Shown: positions 33,296 to 42,338, numbered from the stretch's first letter. The stretch is 47,470 bases of DNA from Spirochaetales bacterium (GCA_003247345.1 QJZS01000020.1:1-47470), one strand, 5' to 3'. Numbers and translations: made by a program. The notes: generated by a model from the sequence alone, not told the origin.

Positions 33296-34684
33296 ATGAG
33301 TTCCTCGCTTCTCTTAAAAAATATATACTGTCTCCAACCAAATTTTGACGGGCCTCAATATAGAGGTGCTGATCTTTTGATTGTAGGAAATAAAGTAGCA
33401 AAAATTGCCCCCACCGGGGGATTATCCAATCCGAAACCAGGAAGAACCATTGACTGTTCCAGACATGTAGTAATACCTGGGTTGGTGAACACCCATCACC
33501 ATTTCTATCAAACACTGACACGAAACCTTCCTGCAGTACAAAATGCAAAGCTTTTTGATTGGTTGAAATACCTCTATGAAGTATGGAAGTACGTTGATGA
33601 GGAGGCAGTCTACTATTCATCAATGCTTGCAATGGCTGAGCTGATGAAAACCGGATGTACCTTGACTACGGACCATCATTATCTGTATCCACGATCTTTC
33701 AAAGGGGATCTCATGGGATTGCAGTTCGAGGCAGCCGATACGTTGGGAATGAGATTTAGTCCAACCAGAGGGTCGATGAGCCTGAGCAAGAAGGATGGAG
33801 GGCTCCCCCCTGATAGTGTCGTACAGACCGAAGATGAAATTCTTTCTGACAGTGAGCGTTGTATTAAGACTTATCATGACAATGCTCCAGATGCCATGCA
33901 TAAAATTGCGCTTGCCCCTTGCAGTCCCTTTAGTGTTACCAAAGATCTGATGACCAAGACTGCTGAGCTTGGTCGAAAATATGGAGTTAGACTTCATACC
34001 CATCTCTGTGAAACCTATGATGAAGCAGATTTTTGCCAAGAGATGTATGGAATGCGCCCAGTAGAGCTCATGCAGGAGTGTAATTTGATCGGAAACGATG
34101 TTTTTTATGCTCATGGAATTCATTTCAACGATGAGGAACTGGGAATACTTGCAAAGACTGGTTCCCATATTGCTCACTGTCCTAATTCAAACATGCGGCT
34201 TGGAAGCGGTATTTGTCGAGTCAAAGAAATGCTTCCGATGGGCATCAATGTTTCACTAGCTGTTGATGGTAGCGCAAGCAATGATAGTTCTGATATGCTG
34301 GGTGAGGTTAGGCAGGCAATGCTGTTACAGCGAGTCAAATATGGTTCTGATGCACTTTCTGCAAACCAAGCTTTTACTATAGCCACTGAAAATGGGGCGA
34401 AAACTTTGAACTTTGCAAATGTGGGTCGTTTGGATGAAGGCTGGGCAGCTGACTTGGCAATCTATGATGTTTCTACTCTCCCCTATGCTGGAAGTCAGAG
34501 CGATCCTGTGGCAAGTCTGTTGTTTTGTGGCACAAACCACAATACTGATTTTACGATTATCAATGGAAAGGTTGTAGTTGACCATGGGCAGCTGGTTGGC
34601 TTCGACGAACAGGAACTTACAGAGAAGGCTAACGCCATCAGTAAGCGAATGCTTGATCAAGCTGCCAGAGAGGAGGCGGTATGA
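33296..34684 (+). CDS. 8-oxoguanine deaminase-like amidohydrolase
   Basis: 462 residues in the TrzA/AtzB/8-oxoguanine deaminase group. Zinc-site motifs are LVNTHHHFYQTLTRN (His67-69), RLHTHLCETYDEADFC, FYAHGIHFNDEE and the catalytic Asp in LAVDGSASNDSSDMLGEVRQ. That last motif is characteristic of 8-oxoguanine deaminase and hydroxyatrazine hydrolase rather than guanine deaminase or SsnA. The predicted reaction converts 8-oxoguanine to urate plus ammonia, feeding this purine pathway. The ATG at 33296 lies 10 bases after AGGAG; upstream frame extension into the leader (to 33242) is unlikely. Its stop overlaps ygfM (ATGA). Confidence 0.8.
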   Translation: MSSSLLLKNIYCLQPNFDGPQYRGADLLIVGNKVAKIAPTGGLSNPKPGRTIDCSRHVVIPGLVNTHHHFYQTLTRNLPAVQNAKLFDWLKYLYEVWKYVDEEAVYYSSMLAMAELMKTGCTLTTDHHYLYPRSFKGDLMGLQFEAADTLGMRFSPTRGSMSLSKKDGGLPPDSVVQTEDEILSDSERCIKTYHDNAPDAMHKIALAPCSPFSVTKDLMTKTAELGRKYGVRLHTHLCETYDEADFCQEMYGMRPVELMQECNLIGNDVFYAHGIHFNDEELGILAKTGSHIAHCPNSNMRLGSGICRVKEMLPMGINVSLAVDGSASNDSSDMLGEVRQAMLLQRVKYGSDALSANQAFTIATENGAKTLNFANVGRLDEGWAADLAIYDVSTLPYAGSQSDPVASLLFCGTNHNTDFTIINGKVVVDHGQLVGFDEQELTEKANAISKRMLDQAAREEAV

Positions 34685-35514
34685 TACAGGAATACTTGGT
34701 AGCGAGCGACACAGAGGATGCACTGAAAAAGAAGCGTGCCAATGCAAAAAGTGTTTTTTATGCTGGAGGAACGGAGATAAATCGAATTGGTTCCACCGTT
34801 GAGGCTAAGACAGCAATCAGTTTGGCTAAATTAGGCCTTGATACCATTACGGATGAAGGGGAAACAATAAGAATCGGAAGCATGGTTACCCTGCAACAGC
34901 TTATCGATTCTCCTCTTGTTCCTGTTTGGCTCAAAGATGCTGCACGTTTCTGTGGTTCTTTTACAAAGCGGAATATGGCAACAATTGGTGGTAATTTGGC
35001 TTTAATGAGTGATTATTCCTATCTTGCTCCTGCACTCTTGGCTTCCAGATGTAGGCTATTCACCGCCAACCTTACCGAAAAAGGGATATACAGCGAAGAT
35101 AGTATCCCCATTCGTGAATATCATGCATATCACAAACAGTTTTCCGGCACCTTGTTGCTTTCAATCAGCATCTATAAAGACGATCGATTCGTCGGTTCCT
35201 TACGTTTTGGTATGAGCAGCCAAAGTCAGGCTGCTGTTACCGTAGGTTTTGGAGCTATGAAAGATAGCGAACAAGTTATCAGCCAGGTACGTGTGTATGT
35301 AGCAGTTCATGGAAAGGGCGTACAACGTCTTGATAAGGTTGAGAATGGAATTGAAAACGGTGAATTGACTAGACGTGATGATGTCCAATTATCCGTTGGA
35401 CACAAGCTTGAAGCCGTTGATGATATTTCCGGAAGTTCTGATTACAAGCGATACATTGCTAGCGAAGGGGTGGGCCAACTCTTCTCTCTCTTCATCAAAG
35501 GAGGCACCCGATGA
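34681..35514 (+). CDS. ygfM: YgfM: FAD-binding subunit of xanthine-dehydrogenase-type enzyme
   Basis: 277 residues of the molybdenum hydroxylase FAD-domain family (CoxM/XdhB-type). FAD contacts are AGGTEINRIG in the first loop and RNMATIGGNLALMSDYSY in the second; the C-terminal CO-dehydrogenase flavoprotein domain (KDSEQVISQVRVYVAVHG) follows. It should accept electrons from the molybdenum centre of XdhD. GAGGAGG precedes the ATG, which overlaps the previous stop; its own stop overlaps xdhD (ATGA), showing tight co-translation with its partner. Confidence 0.88.
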   Translation: MIQEYLVASDTEDALKKKRANAKSVFYAGGTEINRIGSTVEAKTAISLAKLGLDTITDEGETIRIGSMVTLQQLIDSPLVPVWLKDAARFCGSFTKRNMATIGGNLALMSDYSYLAPALLASRCRLFTANLTEKGIYSEDSIPIREYHAYHKQFSGTLLLSISIYKDDRFVGSLRFGMSSQSQAAVTVGFGAMKDSEQVISQVRVYVAVHGKGVQRLDKVENGIENGELTRRDDVQLSVGHKLEAVDDISGSSDYKRYIASEGVGQLFSLFIKGGTR

Positions 35515-38390
35515 GCACGATAGTTTGTACCGTCAATGGTAAAACTCATACAGTGGAATGCAAACAAGCCGAATCACTTCGGTCGATGTTGGTACGTCTT
35601 GGATATACCAGCGTTCGTGATAGTGATGATAGCGAAGGTTTCGCTGGAAGCGATACAGTCATATTGGATGATAAGCCTGTTTACTCGAATTTGCTGTTTG
35701 CCCAGCAAGCAGAAGGCAAGGAAATTCGCACCGCAGAATCACTCGGAACCAGTAGAAACCTGAATGTCGTCCAGCAAGCCATGATAGATGCAGGGGTTGT
35801 TCAAAGTGCATATAATGCTCCTGCTGCCGCATTGTTGTTGACTTGGTTGTTGGAACATGAAAGCAATCCCTCCAAGGAAAGGATTACTCAGGTACTCAGT
35901 GGTATTTTCATTCGAGATACGGGATATGAACATTATTATCTTGCAGTGAAATTGGCTGTTGAGAAAATGCAGTATGGTTCCTATAAGACTATAATTTCTC
36001 CTTCTTTTCGAGAGGATCTTACCTACGTTGGAAAGCCGAAGAGCAAAATTGACGGACCTCAGCTTGTGGCAGGAGAAGCTTGCTTTGTTGAGGATCGTGT
36101 ATTGCCCGGCTACCATTCAATGGTTGTCCTGCGTAGTCCTTATGCCCATGCATACATTAAGAAAATTGATATTAAAAAGGCTTTGGCGATGGATGGTGTT
36201 GATACCATCATTACCCATGAGAACTGTCCTGATGTTTTCTATATGCAGGCTGGTCAGGGTAACCCTGAACCAAGTCCCCATGACAGAAAACTGCTGAACC
36301 AGAAAGTCAGGCATGTAGGGGACCGAGTAGCTGCAATCGTTGCTGAAACAAAGGAACAAGCGCTTGCAGCAATGGCTGCCATTAAAGTGGAATATGAAGT
36401 CCTCAAGCCTGTATTGACCGTTGAAGAAGCCATGGCAGACGGCGCACCTCTGGTCCATAACGGGATAGTTCAGTTCAACAGCGGTGCTCCTGATAATCTG
36501 GACGAATACAACAAGAGTGCTGATCCTAGAGATGGGAAAGTCATATATCAATTCCCTCTGCATGGTGATATACGTCACAATATCGCATCTGCAGCACATG
36601 GCCAAATTGGCGATGTCGAGAAAGGTTTTAAAGAAGCTGATGTGGTTGTAGAACAAACCTATCAAACGAGCCAGATTCAATGTACTCCACTCGAGCCACA
36701 CATTGCGTATGCAAGGATTGATGGCGGACGCCTTGTTATGAATGCCTCTACTCAGGTTCCTTACCATGTACGTCGAATTGTCTCCTGGGTATGCCAGATT
36801 CCCGAGAACAAGATCAGAATCATCAAGGAAAGAGTTGGTGGTGGTTATGGTTCCAAGCAGGATATTTTGGTTGAGGATTTGGTGGGGTATGCCACATGGA
36901 TAACCGGTAAGCCAATTCTCTATCGAAATACTCGTGAGGAAGAGTTTATTGCGAACTCAACACGACATCCTATGAGAGTGACGGTAAAGATGGGAGCAAA
37001 GAAAGATGGACGTATTACTGCCGTGTATATGGATGTCAGGGCGAATACAGGTCCGTACGGAAACCACTGTCTTACCGTTCCCATGAATGCTTGCAGTAAG
37101 ACACTTCCCTTACTTAAGTGTGACAACATGAAGTTCGATGTCATTACGTATTACACCAATATTGCACCTACTGGTGCATATCAGGGCTACGGTGCTCCGA
37201 AGGGTAGCTATGCCTTGATGGTGTGTATGGCAGAGTTGGCTGATAAGGTTGGTATCGATTACTACGATATGGCTATGAAGAACAAAGTCGAGCCTGGGTA
37301 TATGCTTGAAATACTCAGAGGTTTGGGTGAAGGCCGTGAAGGAACTGTGGTTCCTGTTGGAACTTGTGGATTGGAACAAGCATTGAAACAAGGTGCCGAA
37401 ATGATCAAGTGGGGTAAAAAGGAAAAATCCCCTGATTCTGATTGGAAGATTGGTAAAGGATTTGCCATGATCCAGCAGGGTAGTGGCCTCCCCGGCCTTG
37501 ATCATTCTAATGCTTGGGCAAAACTGCTGACTGATGGAACTTTCCAGATATTCAGTGGCGGAGCAGATCTGGGTACAGGGTTGGATACCATCAGTGCCAA
37601 GATGATGAGCGAAGCGTTCTGTGTTCCTTTGGAAAAAGTTACCGTTATCAGTGGAGATACTGACAGTTGTACCTTCGATACCGGCGCTTATGCTTCCAGC
37701 GGTACCTACTTCAGCGGTGGAGCTTCTTATCTGGCAGCACAAGATTTGAAAAAGAATCTACTGGACGAAGCAGCCTATCAAATGGGGGAATCGGCAGACG
37801 ATTTGGCAATCCGTGAACCTGGTGAAGTCTACAGTACAAAAACTGGAAAAACTCTCAGCTATGCAACACTCAGCCACGATGCACTTACCGGTACAGGACG
37901 TGGTCAGGTAATGGGCAAGGGATCCTTTACTACCAACCATAACGCAGTTCCCTATGGAGCACACTTTGCACAGGTTGCGGTTAATGTTCGTACTGGAGCA
38001 GTAAAGGTTCAGAAGTACTATGCATTGCAAGATGCCGGTACTCCGATCAATCCGGAGTTGGCTCTTTGCCAGATGTATGGGGCTTCACTCAAATCTATCG
38101 GGCATACCCTGTATGAACAGATGATACTGGATAAGGACGGGGTGTGTTTGAATCCGACACTTGCTGAGTACGGTGTCCCGATGATTGCTGAAAAGCCAGA
38201 GGATTTCAAGGCGGTCTTGATTGATGTTCAGGATGAAGTTGGTCCTTATGGAGCCAAATCCATCAGTGAAATTGCTACCAACGGGGCAGCACCGGCAATT
38301 GCTACGGCAATCCATGATGCAGTAGGTGTATGGATGCGTAGTTGGCCGTTCTCACCTGAGAAAATTCTCAGGGCCATGGGAAAGGTCTAA
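35511..38390 (+). CDS. xdhD: XdhD: molybdenum hydroxylase with a cysteine-free [2Fe-2S] domain remnant
   Basis: 959 residues. Residues 1-150 have the fold pattern of the [2Fe-2S] subunit, but all cluster cysteines are replaced (see findings). From about 170 the molybdopterin-binding part follows: KVRHVGDRVAAIVAETKEQA, RVGGGYGSKQDI, ANTGPYGNHCLTVP, APTGAYQGYGAPKGS, SGGADLGTGLDT and near the C-terminus VGPYGAKSISEIATNGAAP, which carries the catalytic Glu. The substrate should be a purine such as hypoxanthine or xanthine. The organisation matches E. coli XdhD. AAAGGAGG precedes the ATG. No Moco-biosynthesis or selenium-insertion gene lies in the window. Confidence 0.93.
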   Translation: MSTIVCTVNGKTHTVECKQAESLRSMLVRLGYTSVRDSDDSEGFAGSDTVILDDKPVYSNLLFAQQAEGKEIRTAESLGTSRNLNVVQQAMIDAGVVQSAYNAPAAALLLTWLLEHESNPSKERITQVLSGIFIRDTGYEHYYLAVKLAVEKMQYGSYKTIISPSFREDLTYVGKPKSKIDGPQLVAGEACFVEDRVLPGYHSMVVLRSPYAHAYIKKIDIKKALAMDGVDTIITHENCPDVFYMQAGQGNPEPSPHDRKLLNQKVRHVGDRVAAIVAETKEQALAAMAAIKVEYEVLKPVLTVEEAMADGAPLVHNGIVQFNSGAPDNLDEYNKSADPRDGKVIYQFPLHGDIRHNIASAAHGQIGDVEKGFKEADVVVEQTYQTSQIQCTPLEPHIAYARIDGGRLVMNASTQVPYHVRRIVSWVCQIPENKIRIIKERVGGGYGSKQDILVEDLVGYATWITGKPILYRNTREEEFIANSTRHPMRVTVKMGAKKDGRITAVYMDVRANTGPYGNHCLTVPMNACSKTLPLLKCDNMKFDVITYYTNIAPTGAYQGYGAPKGSYALMVCMAELADKVGIDYYDMAMKNKVEPGYMLEILRGLGEGREGTVVPVGTCGLEQALKQGAEMIKWGKKEKSPDSDWKIGKGFAMIQQGSGLPGLDHSNAWAKLLTDGTFQIFSGGADLGTGLDTISAKMMSEAFCVPLEKVTVISGDTDSCTFDTGAYASSGTYFSGGASYLAAQDLKKNLLDEAAYQMGESADDLAIREPGEVYSTKTGKTLSYATLSHDALTGTGRGQVMGKGSFTTNHNAVPYGAHFAQVAVNVRTGAVKVQKYYALQDAGTPINPELALCQMYGASLKSIGHTLYEQMILDKDGVCLNPTLAEYGVPMIAEKPEDFKAVLIDVQDEVGPYGAKSISEIATNGAAPAIATAIHDAVGVWMRSWPFSPEKILRAMGKV

Positions 38391-38396
38391 AAGATA

Positions 38397-38413
38397 TTGC
38401 AACAAACTGCAAC
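38397..38413 (-). promoter_or_regulatory. GTTGC direct-repeat regulatory site before ygeW
   Basis: On the minus strand this reads GTTGCAGTTTGTTGCAA, matching the ygfK site in both GTTGC words and their 10-bp spacing, but in reversed orientation. It ends 7 bases before the ygeW -35 box, almost the same distance as at ygfK. Confidence 0.55.
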
Positions 38414-38420
38414 ATAAATC

Positions 38421-38449
38421 TGGACAATGGCAAACCTCCATGGTATAGT
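38421..38449 (+). promoter_or_regulatory. ygeW promoter
   Basis: TGGACA (38421-38426) and TATAGT (38444-38449) are separated by exactly 17 bp; each is one mismatch from consensus. The predicted start is near 38456. Confidence 0.65.
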
Positions 38450-38458
38450 GCCATTGTC
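38423..38458. promoter_or_regulatory. long inverted repeat over the ygeW promoter
   Basis: Perfect arms GACAATGGCA (38423-38432) and TGCCATTGTC (38449-38458) flank a 16-base centre. One arm overlaps the -35 box and the other runs from the end of the -10 box to the transcription start. As RNA it would not form, since most lies upstream of the start, so a DNA-binding dimer is the likely reader. Confidence 0.5.
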
Positions 38459-38498
38459 TGGATTCTTTATGAATAAACAATGTACGGAGGCTTTCTAT

Positions 38499-39698
38499 AT
38501 GAAGGACAAAACCACTATTAAAAAAATGATTGAGGAACTGAAAACCCTCAAAACTGACAACATGTATCTCAATGATTTTTTCCATACTTGGAAAGAAAGC
38601 GATGATGAAATCGCTGCAGTATTTCAGGTAGCTGAAGTACTTCGCGCACTGCGTGAGAACAACATCTCCACCAAGGTATTCGATAGTGGTCTTGGAATCT
38701 CCGTTTTCCGTGATAATTCCACAAGAACTCGATTCAGCTTTGCAAGTGCATGTAATTTGCTTGGTCTTGAGGTTCAGGACTTGGATGAAAAAACCAGCCA
38801 GATTGCACATGGCGAAACCGTTCGTGAGACTGCAAACATGGTGAGTTTCATGGCTGATGTCATCGGCATTCGTGATGATATGTACATCGGGAAAGGCCAT
38901 ACGTACATGAAGACTGTCGCTGATGCAGTTCAAGAGGGATATGATGACGGTGTTCTCGAACAGAGACCTACTCTGGTCAATCTTCAGTGTGATATCGACC
39001 ATCCAACTCAGAGCATGGCTGACATGCTTCATGTCATCAATTATTTTGGTGGTGTGGAAAACCTCAAGGGAAAGAAAATTGCCATGACTTGGGCTTACAG
39101 TCCTTCATACGGCAAGCCGCTTTCTGTTCCTCAGGGTATTATCGGCTTGTTTACACGTTTCGGCATGGATGTCGTACTCGCTCATCCGGAAGGCTACAAT
39201 GTAATGGCTGAGGTTGAAGAAGTTGCAAAAGAGAATGCAAAGAAGAGCGGTGGTTCTTACAAACGCGTAGCAACCATGGAAGAAGCATTCAAGGATGCCG
39301 ATATTGTGTATCCCAAGAGCTGGGCTCCCTTCGCGGTAATGGAAGAGAGAACCCAAATTGTGGAGCAGGGTGACCAAGAAGCTCTGAAAGCACTTGAGAA
39401 AAGTTGCTTGGCAAATAATGCAAAGTTCAAAGATTGGACCTGTACCGAAGATTTGATGAAGACTACAAAAGACGGCAAGGCTTTGTACATGCACTGCCTA
39501 CCTGCTGATATTTCCGGTCTTTCTTGTAAGGAAGGCGAGGTTGAAGCTTCCGTATTCGATCGCTATTTGGTGCCCTTGTATAAAGAAGCCAGCTTCAAGC
39601 CGTACATCATTGCAGCAATGATCTTCTTGGCAAAGTTCCAGAATCCTTCTGCAAAACTTGGTGAGTTGCTCGAAGTTGCTACCAAGCGCATTAAATAA
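38499..39698 (+). CDS. ygeW: YgeW knotted carbamoyltransferase
   Basis: 399 residues of the aspartate/ornithine carbamoyltransferase superfamily. The carbamoyl-phosphate loop is FRDNSTRTRFSFAS (STRTR 74-78), followed by HGETVRETANM, CDIDHPTQSMADML, TWAYSPSYGKPLS and YMHCLPADISGLSC. It closely follows E. coli YgeW. The physiological substrate is thought to be a ureido compound from purine breakdown, with carbamoyl phosphate as product, which would yield ATP via carbamate kinase. The start is the ATG at 38499, eight bases after CGGAGG; an upstream ATG at 38427 falls inside the promoter. Confidence 0.93.
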   Translation: MKDKTTIKKMIEELKTLKTDNMYLNDFFHTWKESDDEIAAVFQVAEVLRALRENNISTKVFDSGLGISVFRDNSTRTRFSFASACNLLGLEVQDLDEKTSQIAHGETVRETANMVSFMADVIGIRDDMYIGKGHTYMKTVADAVQEGYDDGVLEQRPTLVNLQCDIDHPTQSMADMLHVINYFGGVENLKGKKIAMTWAYSPSYGKPLSVPQGIIGLFTRFGMDVVLAHPEGYNVMAEVEEVAKENAKKSGGSYKRVATMEEAFKDADIVYPKSWAPFAVMEERTQIVEQGDQEALKALEKSCLANNAKFKDWTCTEDLMKTTKDGKALYMHCLPADISGLSCKEGEVEASVFDRYLVPLYKEASFKPYIIAAMIFLAKFQNPSAKLGELLEVATKRIK

Positions 39699-39725
39699 GT
39701 TTTAGGTGATACTCCATACATTATT

Positions 39726-39753
39726 GAGCCGGGAAATTTTCCCGGCTCTTTTA
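39726..39753 (+). terminator. terminator between ygeW and the convergent VOC gene
   Basis: Arms GAGCCGGGAAA (39726-39736) and TTTCCCGGCTC (39738-39748) enclose a minimal loop and a TTTT run follows. It lies 27 bases after the ygeW stop and only 4 bases from the VOC stop on the other strand, so it probably works both ways. Confidence 0.8.
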
Positions 39754-39756
39754 CGT

Positions 39757-40119
39757 TTAGAGGTTCTGAACAAACTGGATTCTGAGTCCATTTGGATCGA
39801 GGACATAGAAAAATTTGATATGTGGGTTGGGGGAGAATGGCCCTTCTGCGACCTCAATCCCTTTAGTTTTTAGATATATTATGAATTCGTCGATGTCAGC
39901 GACTTCGAAGCCCATACTGATTGCCTTTCCCATTTTTTCGACTTGTACGCCCTTATGATAAATCAACTCAATTTTGACTTCTCCGTCTCCCAGAAATGCG
40001 AGTTCGGTTGTAGGCCCTGCCTGTCTTCTGCTTTGTAAAGGCAATCCTACAACATTCTGGTAAAAGTCCAAGCTTTTTTCCATGTCAGCTACGGTAAGGG
40101 TAGTCCAAAGATATTTCAT
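39757..40119 (-). CDS. VOC-family protein (glyoxalase/bleomycin-resistance fold)
   Basis: 120 residues with the paired beta-alpha-beta-beta-beta modules of the vicinal oxygen chelate family: MKYLWTTLTVADMEKSLDFY at the start, and GFEVADIDEFIIYLKTKGIE and FFYVLDPNGLRIQFVQ in the second half. Many such proteins are glyoxalase I-like or bind small ligands; the substrate is unknown. GGAGG precedes the ATG. It is 16 bases behind the HI0933-type gene and probably in its operon. Confidence 0.82.
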   Translation of the reverse strand: MKYLWTTLTVADMEKSLDFYQNVVGLPLQSRRQAGPTTELAFLGDGEVKIELIYHKGVQVEKMGKAISMGFEVADIDEFIIYLKTKGIEVAEGPFSPNPHIKFFYVLDPNGLRIQFVQNL

Positions 40120-40135
40120 TACATTTCCTCCATCA

Positions 40136-41341
40136 TTATACGTTTGAAGCTATCAAATGTGCAGTAGAGAATGCGGCCTGCAAATTGTAACCACCACTCT
40201 CCCCATCATAATCCAATATTTCACCACAGAAGTAGAGTTCCTTGTGTATTTTTGATTCCATCGTTTTTCGGTTGACCTCATCCAATGAGACCCCTCCTGC
40301 TGTTACCATTGCAGAATTGAAGCCTTTTACCGCTTTGATCGTGAACCTTGTTTGCACGATGGCATTCACCAACTGCTGACGCATTTGTTTATTGAGATTT
40401 GCAGCAGTCAGATCAATGGGAATAGTATTGGAATCAACAAGATATTGAGCTAATGAAGCGAAAATTCCAGCTTCTTTTAACAACGTGGTTATCTTTTTCT
40501 TCGGATTGTTTGCAAAAAGAGTAGTGAGCATTTGCATAGTCTCATTCTTATTCTGGTATGGGATGAGACTTAACGTAATGGTATCACCGGCTTTGAGGAT
40601 TCTGCTTGCTGTAAGAATCAATGGACCTGATAGCCCGTCGTGGGTAAACAGAATGTCACCCGTTGCCTGCAAAAAACGCTTCTGTTCTCCTGCATGTGCA
40701 AACTCTGCAGATACCGCTCGTAATGAGTTACCTGCAAGCCTTGTCCATGGGTAGGAGTCGATGGAAACTGCGCTAAGTGCCGGTTTGGGAGGAACAATGG
40801 AATGCCCAAGTAATTTTGCCAGTTGGTATCCGCTTCCATCGCTTCCTGTTCGTGGATAACTCATTCCACCAGTGGCTAATACCAATACTTTAGTGCGGAA
40901 TTCTGTTGTATTTGTTGTAATGACGTAGGAATTTTGTTCTCGTTTGATATCAAGAATTTCTACTTTGTTAAAGATACGAGCTCGGCTATGGTGTACCAAA
41001 ATATCTCTCACTTGATGGGCGTCCAAAGAAGCAGGGAATACTTTACCGTCTTCTCTTGTTGTCAGGGAAACCCCGTGTTGGATGAACCATTGCTGAAGGT
41101 TATCAGGGGGAAAAGCTTGTAATGCCGGAAGGAGAAAATTCCGTTGTCCCTTGTCTCCAAAATGCATAAGGAATTGGTCAGGTGGAAGAGTATTTGTGAG
41201 ATTGCACATTCCTCCGCCAGTGATAAGAATTTTTTTTCCAACTTCTTCTGCATGATTGAGCAGTACTGCATTGTTTGTACGCAGGTTTGCTGAAAGAAAG
41301 AGCCCTGCAGCACCGCCTCCTATGATGACTATATCCAACAT
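40136..41341 (-). CDS. HI0933/BaiN-type NAD(P)/FAD-dependent flavoprotein
   Basis: 401 residues from the ATG at 41341. The FAD loop is MLDIVIIGGGAAGLFLSANL, and further family motifs are KKILITGGGMCNLTN, LVLATGGMSYPRTGSDGSGY, MVTAGGVSLDEVNRKTMESK and YFCGEILDYDGESGGYNLQ. Some relatives reduce bile-acid intermediates or are called RdsA; the substrate here is unknown. The start lies 7 bases after the epimerase stop and no separate ribosome site is visible, so translation probably depends on coupling. The frame extends upstream to 41428 within the epimerase gene and is not used. Confidence 0.85.
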   Translation of the reverse strand: MLDIVIIGGGAAGLFLSANLRTNNAVLLNHAEEVGKKILITGGGMCNLTNTLPPDQFLMHFGDKGQRNFLLPALQAFPPDNLQQWFIQHGVSLTTREDGKVFPASLDAHQVRDILVHHSRARIFNKVEILDIKREQNSYVITTNTTEFRTKVLVLATGGMSYPRTGSDGSGYQLAKLLGHSIVPPKPALSAVSIDSYPWTRLAGNSLRAVSAEFAHAGEQKRFLQATGDILFTHDGLSGPLILTASRILKAGDTITLSLIPYQNKNETMQMLTTLFANNPKKKITTLLKEAGIFASLAQYLVDSNTIPIDLTAANLNKQMRQQLVNAIVQTRFTIKAVKGFNSAMVTAGGVSLDEVNRKTMESKIHKELYFCGEILDYDGESGGYNLQAAFSTAHLIASNV

Positions 41342-41348
41342 GGGAGGT

Positions 41349-42338
41349 TTAGTACCCGTAATAGGTCTTGAACCAGGATACGAACGTTTCAAGACCTTGT
41401 TTAAGCGGTGTGTTAGGACGGAAATCAAAATCTTGCATCAAATCCGTAACATCTGCATAGGTTTGATACATGGGAAGGTATTCCTTCTCAGCTTGCTTTC
41501 CTAAACAGGTTTCCAAGGTTTCAATGAACTGTTTGAGCCTTACGGGTTTGTTGTTTCCTATGTTATAGACCTTGTATCTGTCGTGATCTTTGTTCTCATC
41601 GGGAATATTGGGAATAATGTTTTCCAAGGCTGTGATAATGTCGTCTACGTAGGTAAAATCTCGCCACATATCCCCATTGTTGAAAACCTTGATTCCCTTG
41701 CCTTCCATGATTTTCTTACTGAAGGAGAAGTATGCCATATCGGGTCTACCGTACGGACCATAGACGGTAAAGAAACGAAGTCCCGTGGAAGGTATTTGGT
41801 AAAGGTGGGTATATGCATGAGCCATCAACTCATTGGATTTCTTCGTTGCTGCATAGAGACTTACAGGATTATCGACCTTGTCCGATGTTGAATAAGGAAT
41901 TTTGCTGTTAAGACCATATACTGAGGATGAGCTGGCATAGACCAAGTGTTCAACCTTGTAATGTCTACAAGCTTCCAGGATGTTAAGGAATCCTACGAGA
42001 TTCGACTGGAGGTATGCATAGGGATTGTCGATACTGTACCGTACACCTGCTTGGGCTGCCAAATTAATTACATGGGTTATGTGATTCTTTTCGAAAATCC
42101 GATCCAAGGTTGCCTTATCTGAAAGATCCGCTTTATAAAAAATGAAACGGTCATTGGCCAACAACCTCAACCGTTCTTCTTTAAGGGATACTTCATAATA
42201 ATCATTCATATTATCAAGACCGATAACTGTACACCCAAGTCCCAGCAGTCTTCTGGTTAGGTGGAAACCGATGAAACCAGCAGCACCAGTAACTAAATAT
42301 ACTTTGCTCGTATCTAATCGCTTGAAATTATCTTTCAT
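41349..42338 (-). CDS. NAD-dependent epimerase, UDP-glucuronate 4-epimerase type
   Basis: Short-chain sugar-nucleotide epimerase: NAD loop VTGAAGFIGFHLTRRLLGLG, then LDNMNDYYEVSLKEERL, AAQAGVRYSIDNPYAY, ASSSSVYGLN, the catalytic YAATKKSNELMAH (Tyr-x3-Lys) and TGLRFFTVYGPYGRPDMA. These details are those of UDP-glucuronate 4-epimerases, which supply UDP-galacturonate for surface polysaccharides. 329 residues from the ATG at 42338, with AAGGAG six bases upstream; a longer frame to 42500 overlaps the permease gene. It appears unrelated to the purine genes around it. Confidence 0.88.
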   Translation of the reverse strand: MKDNFKRLDTSKVYLVTGAAGFIGFHLTRRLLGLGCTVIGLDNMNDYYEVSLKEERLRLLANDRFIFYKADLSDKATLDRIFEKNHITHVINLAAQAGVRYSIDNPYAYLQSNLVGFLNILEACRHYKVEHLVYASSSSVYGLNSKIPYSTSDKVDNPVSLYAATKKSNELMAHAYTHLYQIPSTGLRFFTVYGPYGRPDMAYFSFSKKIMEGKGIKVFNNGDMWRDFTYVDDIITALENIIPNIPDENKDHDRYKVYNIGNNKPVRLKQFIETLETCLGKQAEKEYLPMYQTYADVTDLMQDFDFRPNTPLKQGLETFVSWFKTYYGY

